Assembly: GCA_936432065.2 (NCBI GenBank)
Contig: OW386285.2
Coordinates: forward strand, 369,521,249 to 369,585,248
Length of the DNA: 64,000 bases
Direction of reading: 5' to 3'
Source: Rutpela maculata
Lineage: Eukaryota; Arthropoda; Insecta; Coleoptera; Cerambycidae
In this document: in pieces, positions 1-12,389 of the stretch
How the letters are laid out: each line of letters opens with the position of its first letter
Position numbering within the stretch: the stretch's first letter is position 1
Program-made: the position numbers and the translations under genes
Notes under the pieces: generated by a model
Told to the model about the DNA's origin: nothing
The model's input: only the letters and a program-made list of their open reading frames with translations
Databases searched by the model: none

Positions 1-1197
1 ATCTCAATCCGTAACAGCTTTTGTGTGCTGTGAAGAACCCACGGATTAAGACTTTAAAATAAAAATTTTGTAATACGTCCTCGTTACATCCCACTTTCAT
101 GTAATTTAGGAGTTAAGTCTGCAGCTGACAACTAGAAGTGCACAAAAATAAGTTCGCCCGTTTGCCCCACTCTAAGTAATTTAAAATCGTGTCACATGTG
201 CTCCTGGTTACAAGGATATTACCTTTAACATTAAGGTACGTGACTTTAAAGATTTTCGCTGTAGAAGTGATTTAGTACCGGATAAAACCACTTTGGCGGA
301 TTGTTTTATGGTAATCCCACCGTCATGTCCTGTATTTGATATATTAATGTTTTTTCATTATAGTTCAACATTCTTTGCTTATACAGTGGTCCAAAATTGT
401 TTTCCAATATTTCTGTGGCTGTGAGTACATCCAAAAATAAAGATTATATATAAAATTATTTTCCAAACTGAATAATAAATACCCCTTTAAAGTAATTTAT
501 GTATACAAATCAACGTGGATTTACAACACACCTTTTGCACAAAGAATACTTTGAAATATTAGGTTGACATTTCTCGAAACAGTCGACTTTTATAATCAAG
601 TGTCATGTATTATTTAATCAATGGTAACTTACAGGGCCGGGCCCAAGGGGGGGTACGGGGGAGCCTCTTTCCCCAAAGTTAAGGCAGTTGGTTCCAAACG
701 CGGTTGTCAAAATCTACCTAACCATCATATACAAATATTAATTTGAATTTTATACTGTCGCGAAAATAACACAATTATTATTAAGCGATTGGCAACGCTG
801 TAAATATTTTATTTTATCAGTAGCGCGTTTTCCATGGATGCAAAGACTAAATAAAATAATATATGAAGACACGACACTCGAAAAGAGAAGCTCATTTCTT
901 GAGAGAGAGACAGAGACAAGATCCCGAATTAAAAGGAATTAAATCTCCCCCAGAGACGGCTTCTACGTAGATGTATTATATTGTAAAAACTGAATGACAC
1001 GCTCCTAAACATTATAAAATCCTTAAAATAATGAAATATTATTAACGTTTCATCGCCTTGTGTCATCTTGTTCATGTTTCCTTGTACAATATGTAAAGTA
1101 TTATTTGTATATATTTGTTACATGCATAAAAATTTTTACTCGATTACACATCCCTTAGAGCCAACACTGGTTTTGATGACCTTCACCGCAGCGGTTA
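1..1197. other. Stretch without recognised feature
   Basis: AT-rich sequence with no coding frame I can support and no clear repeat boundary. A short G/C-rich patch lies near 635-665. It ends at the left inverted repeat of the next element. Confidence 0.5.
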
Positions 1198-1748
1198 GGG
1201 TGCGTATACATCTGAGCACGAACGCGTATGAGGCAAGGCGAGGCAGAACGAATGCTTTCTATATGGACGTGTAACCGAGGCGCGGCAAACAGCCTCGGTC
1301 TGTTCGTCGGACGGCCGAAGCGGTTCGGATGCCATCCGCCACGAGTCGGTACTTCAAAGAGAATTTGGTTCAATGTGGACGGCATTCGTGAATCTGTCAT
1401 ATGCCCCGTTCGTGTTCATTGTGTTGTCGATGTTCAACGTGAGTGATTATTGTTTATATATTTGTGCTTTCAAACAACTATGAGTTGAGATAACGAGAAA
1501 ACACTGAGTTTTATTAAAGAATATGAATACCGTCCCATTCTGTGGAAGAAAGATGACAAATTATATTGAAAATTGAACCGGGTTGCCCACCTCTAGTTTC
1601 TTTCTACACCGAAATCGACGCATGGACGGATCGCTGCCTCGTTCGTTGTTTCGTCCGACTTCGTTTTCAGCTTTTGAGGATACAAACGAGGCACCCGTTC
1701 TGCCTCGCCTTGCCTCATACGCGTTCGTGCTCAGATGTATACGCACCC
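1198..1748. mobile_element. Non-autonomous DNA transposon with 52-bp perfect terminal inverted repeats
   Basis: Positions 1198-1249 and 1697-1748 are exact reverse complements over 52 bp. The outer end begins GGGTGCGTATACATCTGAGC. The flanking trinucleotides are TTA on the left and TCA on the right, which could be a decayed 3-bp TWA target duplication of PIF/Harbinger type; that classification is an inference. The 447-bp interior is richer in G+C than its surroundings and carries no credible transposase; its short frames on both strands run through the inverted repeats and look like by-products of base composition. Perfect arms imply either recent insertion or gene conversion between the ends. 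Confidence 0.75.
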
Positions 1749-2051
1749 TCAGGGTTTATATTGCCGAGTTTGGCCGAGTTGCCAAACGAAGATTTCAAAT
1801 TAAATACCCGAGGTCAAATTTCACAACTGAGATTTATGAATGGAACTGCTAGTAGTGTCGCGTCTTTACATATTATATTATTTAGTCTTTGATGGAAGCT
1901 AGATAAGCACAGTTTCCCTTACACGACACGAAATCTTTATTTTTAATAAATATTAATTTATTATACATAAATTCATTTACTAGAAATACTAGAACTAGCA
2001 ATGATTTTTAAATAGACTCTATATGTTTCTACTGATCTACTCTACTAAAAA

Positions 2052-3246
2052 CCTGTACGATACCCACGACAGGCTTTAATGTGAACAGGCCGGAGTGTAC
2101 GATGTGGCAACACTGCAATCTTAAACTCTGTCAGTCCTATTAATAATCTATGTAATGAAGGAAAAAATAGTGTAAATATTTCGTGCAAAGACGAGATTAC
2201 CTTCGCCCCCCGTTTTCGAGGGTGCTGAACACGATGGAAGTGGTGGAAGAAGTTCTTGACCGCCGCAACCCCCTGAAGCAGCCAAAAACCATCCCTTTTA
2301 ACCCTTTATGTTTTCATATATAAACTGGTCTGGGGAGTGATTTGTCGACGGGTTATACTTGAAATTACATGGAAGAGGGTTATTCAAAGAATTACATGAA
2401 AATATTTTTATGACAAAGTAAATTATTTGCTTACAATTAATTTAAAAAACCTAGGTCGTTAACAAACAGCATAACAATCCTCATATTCCTCAAAATGCAG
2501 ATCGCATACGATCTCTTCGCCTTCATCATCGCCCCAGCGATAACTGGTGGATGAGGGTAAGTTTCCGTTACACGGGGCACTGCACCAGACACTAACATAA
2601 ACTTTTCCATTTCTCTCCTTCTACACACCATAAACATCTTTGTATCGTTCAGATTTGGATATTGCACTGTCATAAAAATGTTTTATGCACACCACTTAAT
2701 ATTTTGTAGGCTGCCAATTTTTCCTAGAAATACTCTTTAGCCACTGTTTCCTCAGTTCTGTCTGGTTCTTTGGGAAATCTAAAGGCTCGGACATAACCTT
2801 CAGATGAAGAACTGTATGTAATTGCTTGTACAGCCAGGTACACAACATTTATCCGGCATGTTGTTATTGTTTTTAGACCTCAGACCTAGAATTAATTAAA
2901 ATTATTTTATTGGTTTTGATAGTAAAAGTGAATTGAATTCAATAGCTTGCATAAAAAGTAAGGTTATGACGTAATTTGACGCACAAAAAGTGATATTTCA
3001 GGTGCGAGCGGTGCGATAGATACCCATATAATTAATTAAAATGATAACTACTTACTTTATAAAACACAATTTGTGAAATTACACCAACAGAGAGGCACTT
3101 TTTATGTATTATAATGCCAATTTATTCGTGACAGATTACTGCACTACAATTTAGTTTTGCCAAGGACGGGGACTGAAGTACACGTTGCCACATTTCCATA
3201 TACTGGCGTGTTCACATTAAAGCCGGTCGTGGCATACCACAACCGC
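2052..3246. mobile_element. Inverted-repeat element, unclassified
   Basis: About 55 bp near 2055-2110 match the reverse complement of about 3184-3246 imperfectly, centred on the shared core GCTTTAATGTGAACA and ending inward at GTGGCAAC. Roughly three quarters of positions agree by eye. No coding frame and no target duplication were recognised. It is best read as an old non-autonomous DNA transposon of about 1.2 kb. Confidence 0.45.
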
Positions 3247-3249
3247 TTC

Positions 3250-4190
3250 CGCTTTTGAAATAGTCACGACACGCTCCTGTAGTTTATTTCACTTAAGCGG
3301 CATGCTACAAAGTCTTTACTTTGTACTTAGAACTATGTACTGATTTCAAAAAAGTTGCATTCGTTATAATTTATAGATATAATATTGTCAGGTGTACATA
3401 CCTATTTTTCGTTTGTTCCATTGTTCCGTAATTTTGTTTGGTAGTTTTGATATTGTGATATTAGACAACAAAGTTTAACTTTGTATTTAAGGAACTTTTT
3501 CCTGTTTCCACCTATTCTTTTTCTTTACTTTATTTAGGCTAAAGATTTTTTTATTTCTAATATGATCAAAGACCTACTTTTGTTTAACGGTTCCTTTTTT
3601 TATTTTATTAAACCAAGGATTTTTAATTTTTTTTAAGTAGTATTAGGTTTAGGTACGTGATGATCCAACAAGGATTTAACAAGGCCATTTTTAAAAAGAT
3701 ACAAATGTTTCTGTCATGAACCAAAAAAGCCATTTGATGTATTTTTCCGCGGAAACCAAAAATTATCATAAATGAAAACAAATAAATTGAAAACAAAAGA
3801 GTTATTACGTAAAAATAGCATATTTTATTTTATATTCGTTTTTTTATAACTTTTGATTTTGGCGAAAAAATATATTAAACGGTTATTTTAGTTCTTGTTA
3901 TAAACATTTCTATCGCCTGAAAAATGGCCCTGTTCCTTGGTTAGAGTACCCCGTACATTGTACATAGTGACTTAAATTTGAATTCGATTTTAGTAGCTTT
4001 CCCCATAAAAAGTTTTTATTTTATTGAAATGATGCAATGTAATGTAAGGTTCCTATTAGTAATAATAATAATTACGCTTATAAAAAAAAATCAGTTGGCT
4101 TTTTTCTAACCCCCCCCCCCTCCATAAAGTAGTAGGCTTCGGTACGGCTCCAGTAACTTATTAGACTTTGTTGTTGTTTTTTGCAAAAAA
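3250..4190. other. AT-rich stretch, no feature seen
   Basis: Low-complexity A/T-rich DNA with a C-homopolymer near 4111-4122. No gene, tRNA or clear repeat boundary is visible. It leads directly into the mariner pseudogene. Confidence 0.4.
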
Positions 4191-4191
4191 C

Positions 4192-4960
4192 AGAGACGGT
4201 GGCCATCTAAGAACTTCAAGAACTGTTGACGTTGAAGAAGAAATATTAGATGTTGTAATGAAAGATCCTACGATGAATACTAGAAGATTATGCTTAAAAA
4301 TGAATGTATTTCGCCAAAACACTTCAAAATAACTACATGAACAACCATTTCACAGGAGTTATTACCTGAAGATAAAGTTGATTTTTGTGAATTGTTGCTT
4401 GAACAATGCAAAAAAAATCATATTTTTTACATAAAATTCTGTTTACTGACGACATTCACAAGGTGTATTTAATTCTCGAAGTATGCGTTTATGGGCTGAG
4501 GAAAATCCTGATGCATTTTCAACATACTTTCAAAATATATGTATGCAACTCTAGGTAACAGTATTTGCATACCTTATTTTCCCTAGAAATTTAAATGGTA
4601 GCGTGATTTTTTGGAAAACAGATAATAATATTTCATTGCGAAGCAGAAGAAACATATTTTTTATGCACCACCGCGTTACAATAGAATATGTAGAAGATAG
4701 TTAAGCAACTACTATCCTAATAGATGGATTGGTCGGGGTGCAGTCCTCTTGATATAACTATATGGAGTTAGTTAAAGTCAAGAGCTTATAATACTCAAAT
4801 GGGCACAATGGAATAGTTGAGAGAAAAAATCGATCACGAGTTTACGCAGCTACCGAATGATGCAGGAATTTTACAGAGTATTCAACGCCCCTTAAAAAAA
4901 GACTCTCGATTGTGCATTAGGGAAAATGGAGGACATTTCGAACAATTTTTATATTTTTTA
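4192..4960 (+). pseudogene. Decayed Tc1/mariner-type transposase
   Basis: Broken pieces of an insect mariner-like transposase are readable in shifting plus-strand frames. From 4192 comes an N-terminal helix-turn-helix region containing RTVDVEEEIL and DPTMNTRRL, ending at a stop near 4330. Later come FTDDIHK (first catalytic region), RLWAEENPDAF and FPRNLNG near 4430-4590, and a C-terminal part with RWIGRG and LKSRAYNTQ near 4720-4800. Many frameshifts and stops separate them, so no functional protein is possible. The order of motifs matches DD41D-type relatives elsewhere in this window. A separate R1-like LINE inserted just downstream at 5148. Confidence 0.6.
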
Positions 4961-5147
4961 TTCCTTGCGCAAAAAATTTCTAAATAAAATATTGTAAATT
5001 ACTTGAGAACTGCTCGGTTTATCGAAATTCGTACCTTTAATGATTTGAAATTTTTTTTTTATAAGCATTTTTAGAAATATGTAGAAAATAAAAAAGTTAG
5101 AGGTAGAACACTGGCAGCCACTCCCTAGGTGACAGAAGAGAATGTCT

Positions 5148-6085
5148 TTTTTTTTTTTGTGGAGGAGGGGAAATCTTGAATAAGACGTTGTGCCGGATTC
5201 TTACCGACTAAAACCCCTCCCCCTTCGTCTCGCTTCTCCCACCGGAAACCGCTTTCGTATTACTTCAGTGGGGAGCCGGCCCTTAACTTCCTTTATCGAC
5301 TTTCTACTTCCTTCGTCTCTATTATTGTACGGACTGTTCCATACACTTGTCGCCATGATTCCTCGGATGCGCATAGGCCTGCCATCATGTTTATGTAGTT
5401 GAAGGTTGACCCAGTTTGTTGGGTATAGTTCCTCCTGGTCTCTTCCCAACGAATACAAGTAAACAGGGTATGCTCTACGCCATCCACCTCGTCGCAGTAG
5501 CTGCATCTGTCTGTTTCTGACCTTCTACGGTCGTAGAGGTACTTCTTAAAACACCCTGAGAGAGCTTGGGTTAAGTAGTAATCCACTTCTCCGTAGGGAC
5601 GATTTATCCATGTCTGAATGATAGGCATCAATTTATAGGTCCATCGTCCATACGTTCCGGTTTCCCATTTTTGTTGCCATCTTGTGAGAACGTTCTCTTT
5701 TGCTACTCTGACTTCCACTCCATTATATTTCTCTGTCCTTTCTTGTATTAGAACTTCTATCGGTGGGACTCCCACTATGACCCCCATTGCCTCTGTTGAA
5801 ATGGTGCGGTATGCACTGCCGATTCTGATTGACATCAGCCTTTGGAGTCTTGCCAGCTTTGCTATTAGTTTTTTGTTTCGGGTTGCCGTATGCCAGACTG
5901 GTGTGACGTACAGTATTTGAGAGTGGACCACGCTTGCCATTACTCTCCTCTTCGATGCTCTTGGCCCTCCTATGTTGGGTATTAGGCTTGTCAATGCTGC
6001 GACTGTTTTTTCCACTTTTTCGGTCATTCTTTTGACGTGCTCCGCGAAGGTAAATTTGGTATCAAGCCACACTCCTAGGTATTTT
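5148..6085 (-). mobile_element. 5'-truncated R1-clade LINE with 14-bp target-site duplication
   Basis: The insertion is bounded by AGAAGAGAATGTCT at 5134-5147 and again at 6086-6099, a perfect 14-bp target duplication. A T-run directly after the left copy is the antisense of the LINE poly(A) tail. The body holds the C-terminal half of a reverse transcriptase on the minus strand and is cut at its 5' end just upstream of LKYLGVWLD. This arrangement is the classic product of target-primed reverse transcription with premature 5' termination. R1 elements normally sit in 28S rDNA; this copy does not. Confidence 0.88.
5293..6085 (-). pseudogene. R1-clade LINE ORF2, C-terminal fragment
   Basis: About 262 codons are open without a break. 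The fragment starts inside the thumb region of the reverse transcriptase (LKYLGVWLD), continues through ILYVTPVWHTA, a typical LINE motif after the polymerase domain, and ends with a cysteine-histidine knuckle, CSYCDEVDGVEHTLFTC, of form C-x2-C-x8-H-x4-C, as in the R1 clade. The stop follows at 5293. The catalytic FADD box and endonuclease are absent because of the 5' truncation. The open frame, for a dead copy, suggests recent insertion. No internal start codon is needed; this is a fragment of a larger polyprotein. Confidence 0.85.
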
Positions 6086-6441
6086 AGAAGAGAATGTCTG
6101 ATTCATACTATTTAAACTGGTGTCCAAGCAGGTTATAACTAAATTTAAAATATTAATTTTATATTTTAGGGCGATCAAAAGATATTGCAAAAAAACTAAA
6201 ATTTTAAAGAGCTATAACCCCTTTACTATCCATTTTCGGAAGTAATTTTACATAAAAGAGGACCTTTATTTTTGGAAGCAAAGCTCGGGAATTTTATCTC
6301 TGTGACGTCAAAATCAGGGTTGGCTTTAGGTCAGCGCGGAAAGATTTTTATATATATATTTTCTTGTATGACACAATATATCTTACCTTATAGTCTTTTT
6401 AGGGAATTCCGTAATACGTAAAGTTAATATGGTCAGTTTAT

Positions 6442-6660
6442 TATAAACACTCACTGTCATTATAAGTAGAGCCACTAGCATTCATATGCTTTTGTGAGGA
6501 AATATGTCTATTAAAATTTGTTTTTGTCCAAGAAATTGTTTTGTTGCAACCACTACAATAAAGATCTGTTTCATCAAATTGCAGTTTTGGAAAATCGCAA
6601 ATCCATAAGTATACTGCAGTCGGAGAAGCACGAGAGATTTTTGTATGCCATCGACTCTGT
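6442..6660 (-). pseudogene. C2H2 (H-x5-H) zinc-finger fragment, hAT/ZBED-like
   Basis: Minus-strand reading from about 6660 to a stop at 6442 gives around 73 codons without an ATG. It contains LYCSGCNKTISWTKTNFNRH followed by ISSQKH, a C-x2-C...H-x5-H finger. In insects such fingers occur at the N-terminus of hAT-type transposases and related domesticated proteins. The stretch before it (CDFPKLQFDETD) fits the same families. It may be a transposon relic or an exon of a zinc-finger gene; I see no splice context that decides. No transposase body follows. Confidence 0.45.
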
Positions 6661-7269
6661 TTAATTGCACGCTAGGTTTGTAGATACATACATATGGATA
6701 GATTTGTACTACGAATTGCGAAACTGCGATCTCGGATGGTCTACCCTTTCCCTTTATTAAATGTTGACGTAAATGCGCAGAATTACCACTGTGTAGGTAT
6801 AGCAAAAAGAATTTTGTCGAAGCAATGTTTCACAATTTCAGCGGCGTCGCACAGTGGGGCAGGAGACCTGAAAATCTGGCAAAAAATCTGAAACTTGGCT
6901 AATGATCCAAAAGTAGGTTCAGGTTTATAGAAAAATTATGTAATAAAATCATTTCTCAAAAAAGAGGTGGGTTATACCTAGGGGATGGAAAAATTATATC
7001 GACAGAAAATTACGAAATTTTCTATTTTTATGTATTCTGTAATGCTAGTGATGGGAAAAATATTTTACAAAATCTATCTTAAAAAGGTTTTATCAATATC
7101 GAAAAAAAACATTCGAATATAATAATTGTTATATACTTGTTAAAATGCGTTTCAGGCTAGAAATAATTTCAATTTTAAATGTGAAGGGCAAAATATGTGC
7201 ATAAATTTCAAACGTAATATATTTATTTAATAAATAAAGAATACACCCATTTAAAAATAATGTCTTGGT

Positions 7270-8790
7270 CGCATTTGAAACCAAATTAAATCTTTCATTA
7301 TTACCGCAGAAGACAGGAACTATACAGAAGCGAAAGCTTGCCGCGGCATTTTTGATATCGGGTGTCTGATTTATGTGACCTCGAAGTGACAGTAATATGG
7401 CTTACTACACTCAGAGAAATGATGTACACAAAAAATATATCAATATTTTGGTCCAATACACTGTACACTGGAAAAAATGTCTTGTTTTATATTTAGTAGA
7501 TATGGTACATGAATAGGAACACGTATATACGGTATTAATGAAGTTGGTGGCCCAAGTCAGAGTGTATTGCAGAATATTCAAAAAAAGAAGTACACTTTTA
7601 TATTTATATCCCGTATTTCAATCATAATAATGCGCTTTTAAGCCAATGCATTTTTTTTCATACTGCTACCAGAATATGAAAATGCTATCAAGGAAAGTAG
7701 TACAATGTATAGATATACAAGGAAAGAGATATATAATATGTATATAATAACTATATTGGCAATATTGTTGAATCGAATATTACAAATCAAATAGTACAGT
7801 GAAAAAAATGTTTACGTAAAATAACAATATTCGTGAATGGGGCATGTGCACAGCTAACCTCAAAAATATATATTTCTTAAGATTGATGAGTATTTCGTTG
7901 CTGTTGTTAAAATTCCAGCTTGGTTTCCATACTTTCAACTAAAATCTGATTCAGTGTAATTGTTTCTGAAGTTCTAAATACTCTTTTTGTAAGTTGGAAA
8001 TCTAACCTGTAATTATAGGAGTCTATTTTTATTAACCAACATTATTGAAAAATTATTAGCCTGAATTTTTAAATATTTACTTGGAGCCAGTATTTCTCCA
8101 AGCTGAAATGAGTATACAAACATTAAAAATGAGAATAAACCTGAAAAACTTAAAATTTGAGTTATGTTAGTTATATGATGCACATTATTGCACATGCCCA
8201 ATTATTCATTTTTTTTAATTGATACAATGAAAAGTTCTTTAGTATGGTACGAGTTGAGAGTCATTACTTAATTACCTTTTTCATGGTCACAATACAATTC
8301 TGTTCATTAGAAACTGATGAACATATTCTGTAACTTATTGCATTTCTGATAAGAAAATATTTCCTCTCATATTACTTCTTTTCAACTGCTAATTGTTTAG
8401 TATATCTAACATTACTTTCTAGTTGTTTCAGTAATATAAATTTGTACATACATACCTTTCAGGATTTTTGGGAAATAGAAAGAAGCTTATTTGTTTCACC
8501 TTCGAAGGGCATGGATGCTAAGCATTTAGAACCCATTATACACAAAAATCAAATAAATAAATAAACTTAGAATAAAAAATTGTCAAAAATTGGAAGAAAA
8601 ATTCACCACCGTGTAAGAGTTTCAAAGACTGTCAATCGCACAACGTCAAGAATTATCATATGGCTTTTGACAAACATATGCCTTATCGTCAAATTTGGTC
8701 CCGTCAGAAAGGCTTGCTTGCGCTTCTGTATAGTTCCTGTTTTCTGTGTTATTACTAAGAAAAATTAACATTTTACATTGACGACTTTAA
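7270..8790. mobile_element. Non-autonomous DNA transposon with inverted ends, about 1.5 kb
   Basis: About 47 bp at 7297-7343 match the reverse complement of 8710-8757 closely. The shared core is ACAGGAACTATACAGAAGCG. Weaker similarity extends outward another 25 bp on both sides. The interior is AT-rich and non-coding. The family is not recognised. Confidence 0.6.
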
Positions 8791-11700
8791 ATTGGCATTT
8801 ACAAAAATATTACTGCTTATCACAAAATTATAAGTACTAAAAAATGTAATACACATCTGAACTTGCATCCATAGCAAAAAACTCGAATTTTAATATAGTA
8901 ATAAACAAATAAACGAACATAAAGATCTAATAAAACTTTAAAATTCACAACGCACTATCTGCACTACTCGGTTTTGACTGATGTGGGCGCTGAAATGAAG
9001 CATGTAATGGCCAATTGCGATTCATTTTATTACGCGTAAAGGTGTTGGCTACACATAGCTCAAACGAGTGATCGTGTTAACTCTATTACATATTTTGATA
9101 TTTTGATTTTTTGGCCACTGTGCGTCGCCTAATTAAACATATAAAAGCACTGTCGTACACTGGAATCTAATGTTGATACTCGGTTTGGATCGAATGCCTT
9201 CAACACTGTAATTGTAAAAGAATCATTACGTCTCTAGGTAATTGTCAGTACGTTTCAGAAATGTAGTAGATTTCCGATGAAAGTAGGTTACGTATTAACA
9301 TTTAAAATGAAATAAAATTCATTTTTTTCACGTTGTGTACATTTGTGATGCACACGGTACATGGCAGTTTTCTGTCATTAATCTTTAACTTTGTTATGTA
9401 TGATTTAATATTAAATAAAAATAGTATATTTTATTGGGAGAAAAATGTATTATATTGCCAGCTGCTTATGGGGTTTTTATATTTAATTATTATGAAACAT
9501 AATAAGGAAAGTATGTGTTTGATTCAAATTTTTTTTATATGCTAGATATGTATTACAAGTTTTTGTAAGAACCATTACCGTTTTTAGGTTAAATTTATTA
9601 CCAAAAATACATTGTAGCTGGCAATGATGAATATTTCACCATTTCGTCATTTTTTTTAATGTTTCGGTAGGTGTTTGCAATATAATATTATGTATACGAG
9701 AGCCGTCTCTGGCGCCGAGATATAATTTCCGAGCCTGACTATAGGCCATATAAATATCAGGAGACAATTTTGAGCCACCGTCTATTTTGAGTTATTTTCG
9801 AGACCTGGAAATGTCGATTTCAAACAACTAATCAAATATTTTAAAAATAAAATTATTAAATACCAATTTACTGTATTGTAACTGTCGTAGCGGAAGAAAA
9901 ACTTGAAGTTTTACTTGAAATTTGAGTCATTATTTATTTTAAAGTATATAACTGTGCAAAACATTGGGTGAAATTATAAATTTTAATAGAACGTGAAACG
10001 GCAGAATGGTCCCAATTTACTATTTGATTTATTTTATGCCAAGCTATATAATTGGAAAGCTCAGATACTAATTAAACTGAATTTAAAGGGAAAATGCCTC
10101 GAGTTATGATACGTTCCCTTAAGGAAGACATTGCACATTAAAAATATCATTGGATGATAATTAACAATTTAAAATTAAACATTAAAAGGAAATGGCAACT
10201 TTATGTGATATAAAAAGTATTTCCTATTTACATCACTGACTTTAGACAGCTTGTAAGAATATTAATTTTAGGCAAGTTCTTACGAGAATTTTATTCATAT
10301 AATTTTTCAAAACGCCCTCCAACTGTTCCTTTGACGTAAAAGCCACAGACGCAGAGGTTATTTTCCAATAGAGTTCCAAAAGAGTTTAAAATACTGGATA
10401 ATTGTATTATTTGTAGATTTCACGGACATTATTTTTAGAAGAAAATACATGTGGCAAAGTAGATAAAACTAAGAAAATGCTATAATTAATATTTGGGCAA
10501 TATTTGGAGATCAATTTCAAAATATACGCAATTAGGAACAAAAATGTATGTGCCTTACGATTTTTTTCTTAAAATAAGAATTCTAATTGAAAATTAATTT
10601 GTGCAATACTTTACCAACCTTGCATTTATACTCATATATTATACAGGAAACGTTTCGCTATATTTAACAGCACACGAATGCAAAAAAAATACCTACATTG
10701 AAGCCTTGAGGCTCCTCCTCACTCTTTCTGTACTTCTGCATACTGTGTAATACCAAATCTAACTCATTGCTTTTTAGTACTTGGTTCAATCTAACGTCTG
10801 CTACTAACTAAGTTTTGGTACTAGATACATATTTTAAACAAATTTAGACATATGTTTACTTGAAAAAATAACTCAGGAGCTCAGATATTTTTTAAAATCT
10901 TGTTTTTATCATATTTTCATTCCTGTATATCGAAAACGCAGTATTTCCAATCACATGTCTATATAAGAACCTTTTTAATTGACATCGACGTCATTAATTT
11001 TTATAACAACTTTCATTAACATCCTAAACTTGACAAGGTAATTAACTAAACGTATAACAATTTCGTGATTCTTGTCATATCACTTTTAACATATAAAGTT
11101 TTATCATTAATAATATTTCTCTTCTGTTTCTACACCATAACCCACGCACACACAGCTTTATATTGAAAGTTTTCTTTTACAATCAAACTCTTTGACATTG
11201 TTATCAGCAGAAAATTGCTAAAAGTTAGTGATTGATTCTATAAAAGTTATAAGAATTACAATCAAAAGTATTAAATATATCAATGAGATGTTTCATATTT
11301 TAGCCATACTGTTTACAATTCCAATATAATTATTTCAAATACAATGTTATCTATGAATTAGTTTCTTTAGTGCATATTTTAAATAATATCCAACGAATAA
11401 TTTTAATTTAAATCAACTTACATGTTTGGAAATTGTATATTTTAACTTCAAGGCAATTACTTACAATTTCAAGTCTTTCGGGTGATAAATTGCTTCATCT
11501 GACTCTTGAGGCAAATGTACGCCTTGTTAACTGTCTTTATTGAATTGTTATCTTAAAAGATGTACAGAACTAATAGAATTTATAAACACTTCGTTAAAAA
11601 TGGCATGTATAATTTACATATAGTCGAATAACACTAAACATTGTTTGAGGAGAGGGGGAAGGGAGAATTTTTTTTATAGAAATGCAATCTGTATGGTATC

Positions 11701-11959
11701 AGAGTAAAGTTCTGTCCAACCTGGGAATTGGCGTGTTCTGGAAATTGTGTTCGGATCTGGCCAAAAAAAATTCAAAATATGCACGACGTGCAACTTTAAA
11801 ATAATATAAAAAATTGTAAAGCATATTTAATAAACTAAAATTTAAGAGAAAAAAGACATTGGCAGACGAAATGGTAGTTTTTTGTGAAGCAGCAAAATGT
11901 TTTCAAAAATCAAGTTTTTTAAAGAAGATAATAAACATTTTTATTTGTAGTTTTGCACT
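8791..11959. other. About 3.2 kb of AT-rich DNA without supported genes
   Basis: Only short shadow frames occur. I see no splice-like exon island, tRNA or paired inverted repeats with confidence. It ends at the left terminus of the mariner element. Confidence 0.5.
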
Positions 11960-12389
11960 CAGGGTGTTTGGTATATCGATAGAAAGTTTTCACTGGATGA
12001 TAGTTGGGATCTATATGACCATGCAAAGTCTCACCGTTTTTGAGATATCAGCATTTTTAGATCTTTTTGCGAAATAGTTGAGCTATCACTAATACATGTT
12101 ATTTTTTATGATAATAGATACTTTCAGCATTCTTAAATATTTTTTTTAGATATTCTTAATATGCACTTTGTCGAAACAACACAAAAAGAAATGCCGAAGT
12201 ATTGGTATAAAAATGATGTAAGGCAATTTATGTGTTGAAATGCATTGGTTCGATTTTTTTTTCTATTTTAAGCAAAATTTTCTCAAAAGCGGCGCCTACT
12301 TCAAAAGATTCAAATAGTTTTAAAAACTTCTCTATTGCATACTCTTTCCAATGGTATACCACGTTATGACAGAATTATAGTTCATTAAA

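Noticed and set aside
1155..1892. Frames of 60-108 codons on both strands
   Set aside because: They run through the inverted ends of the G+C-rich MITE and mirror each other; no protein motif.
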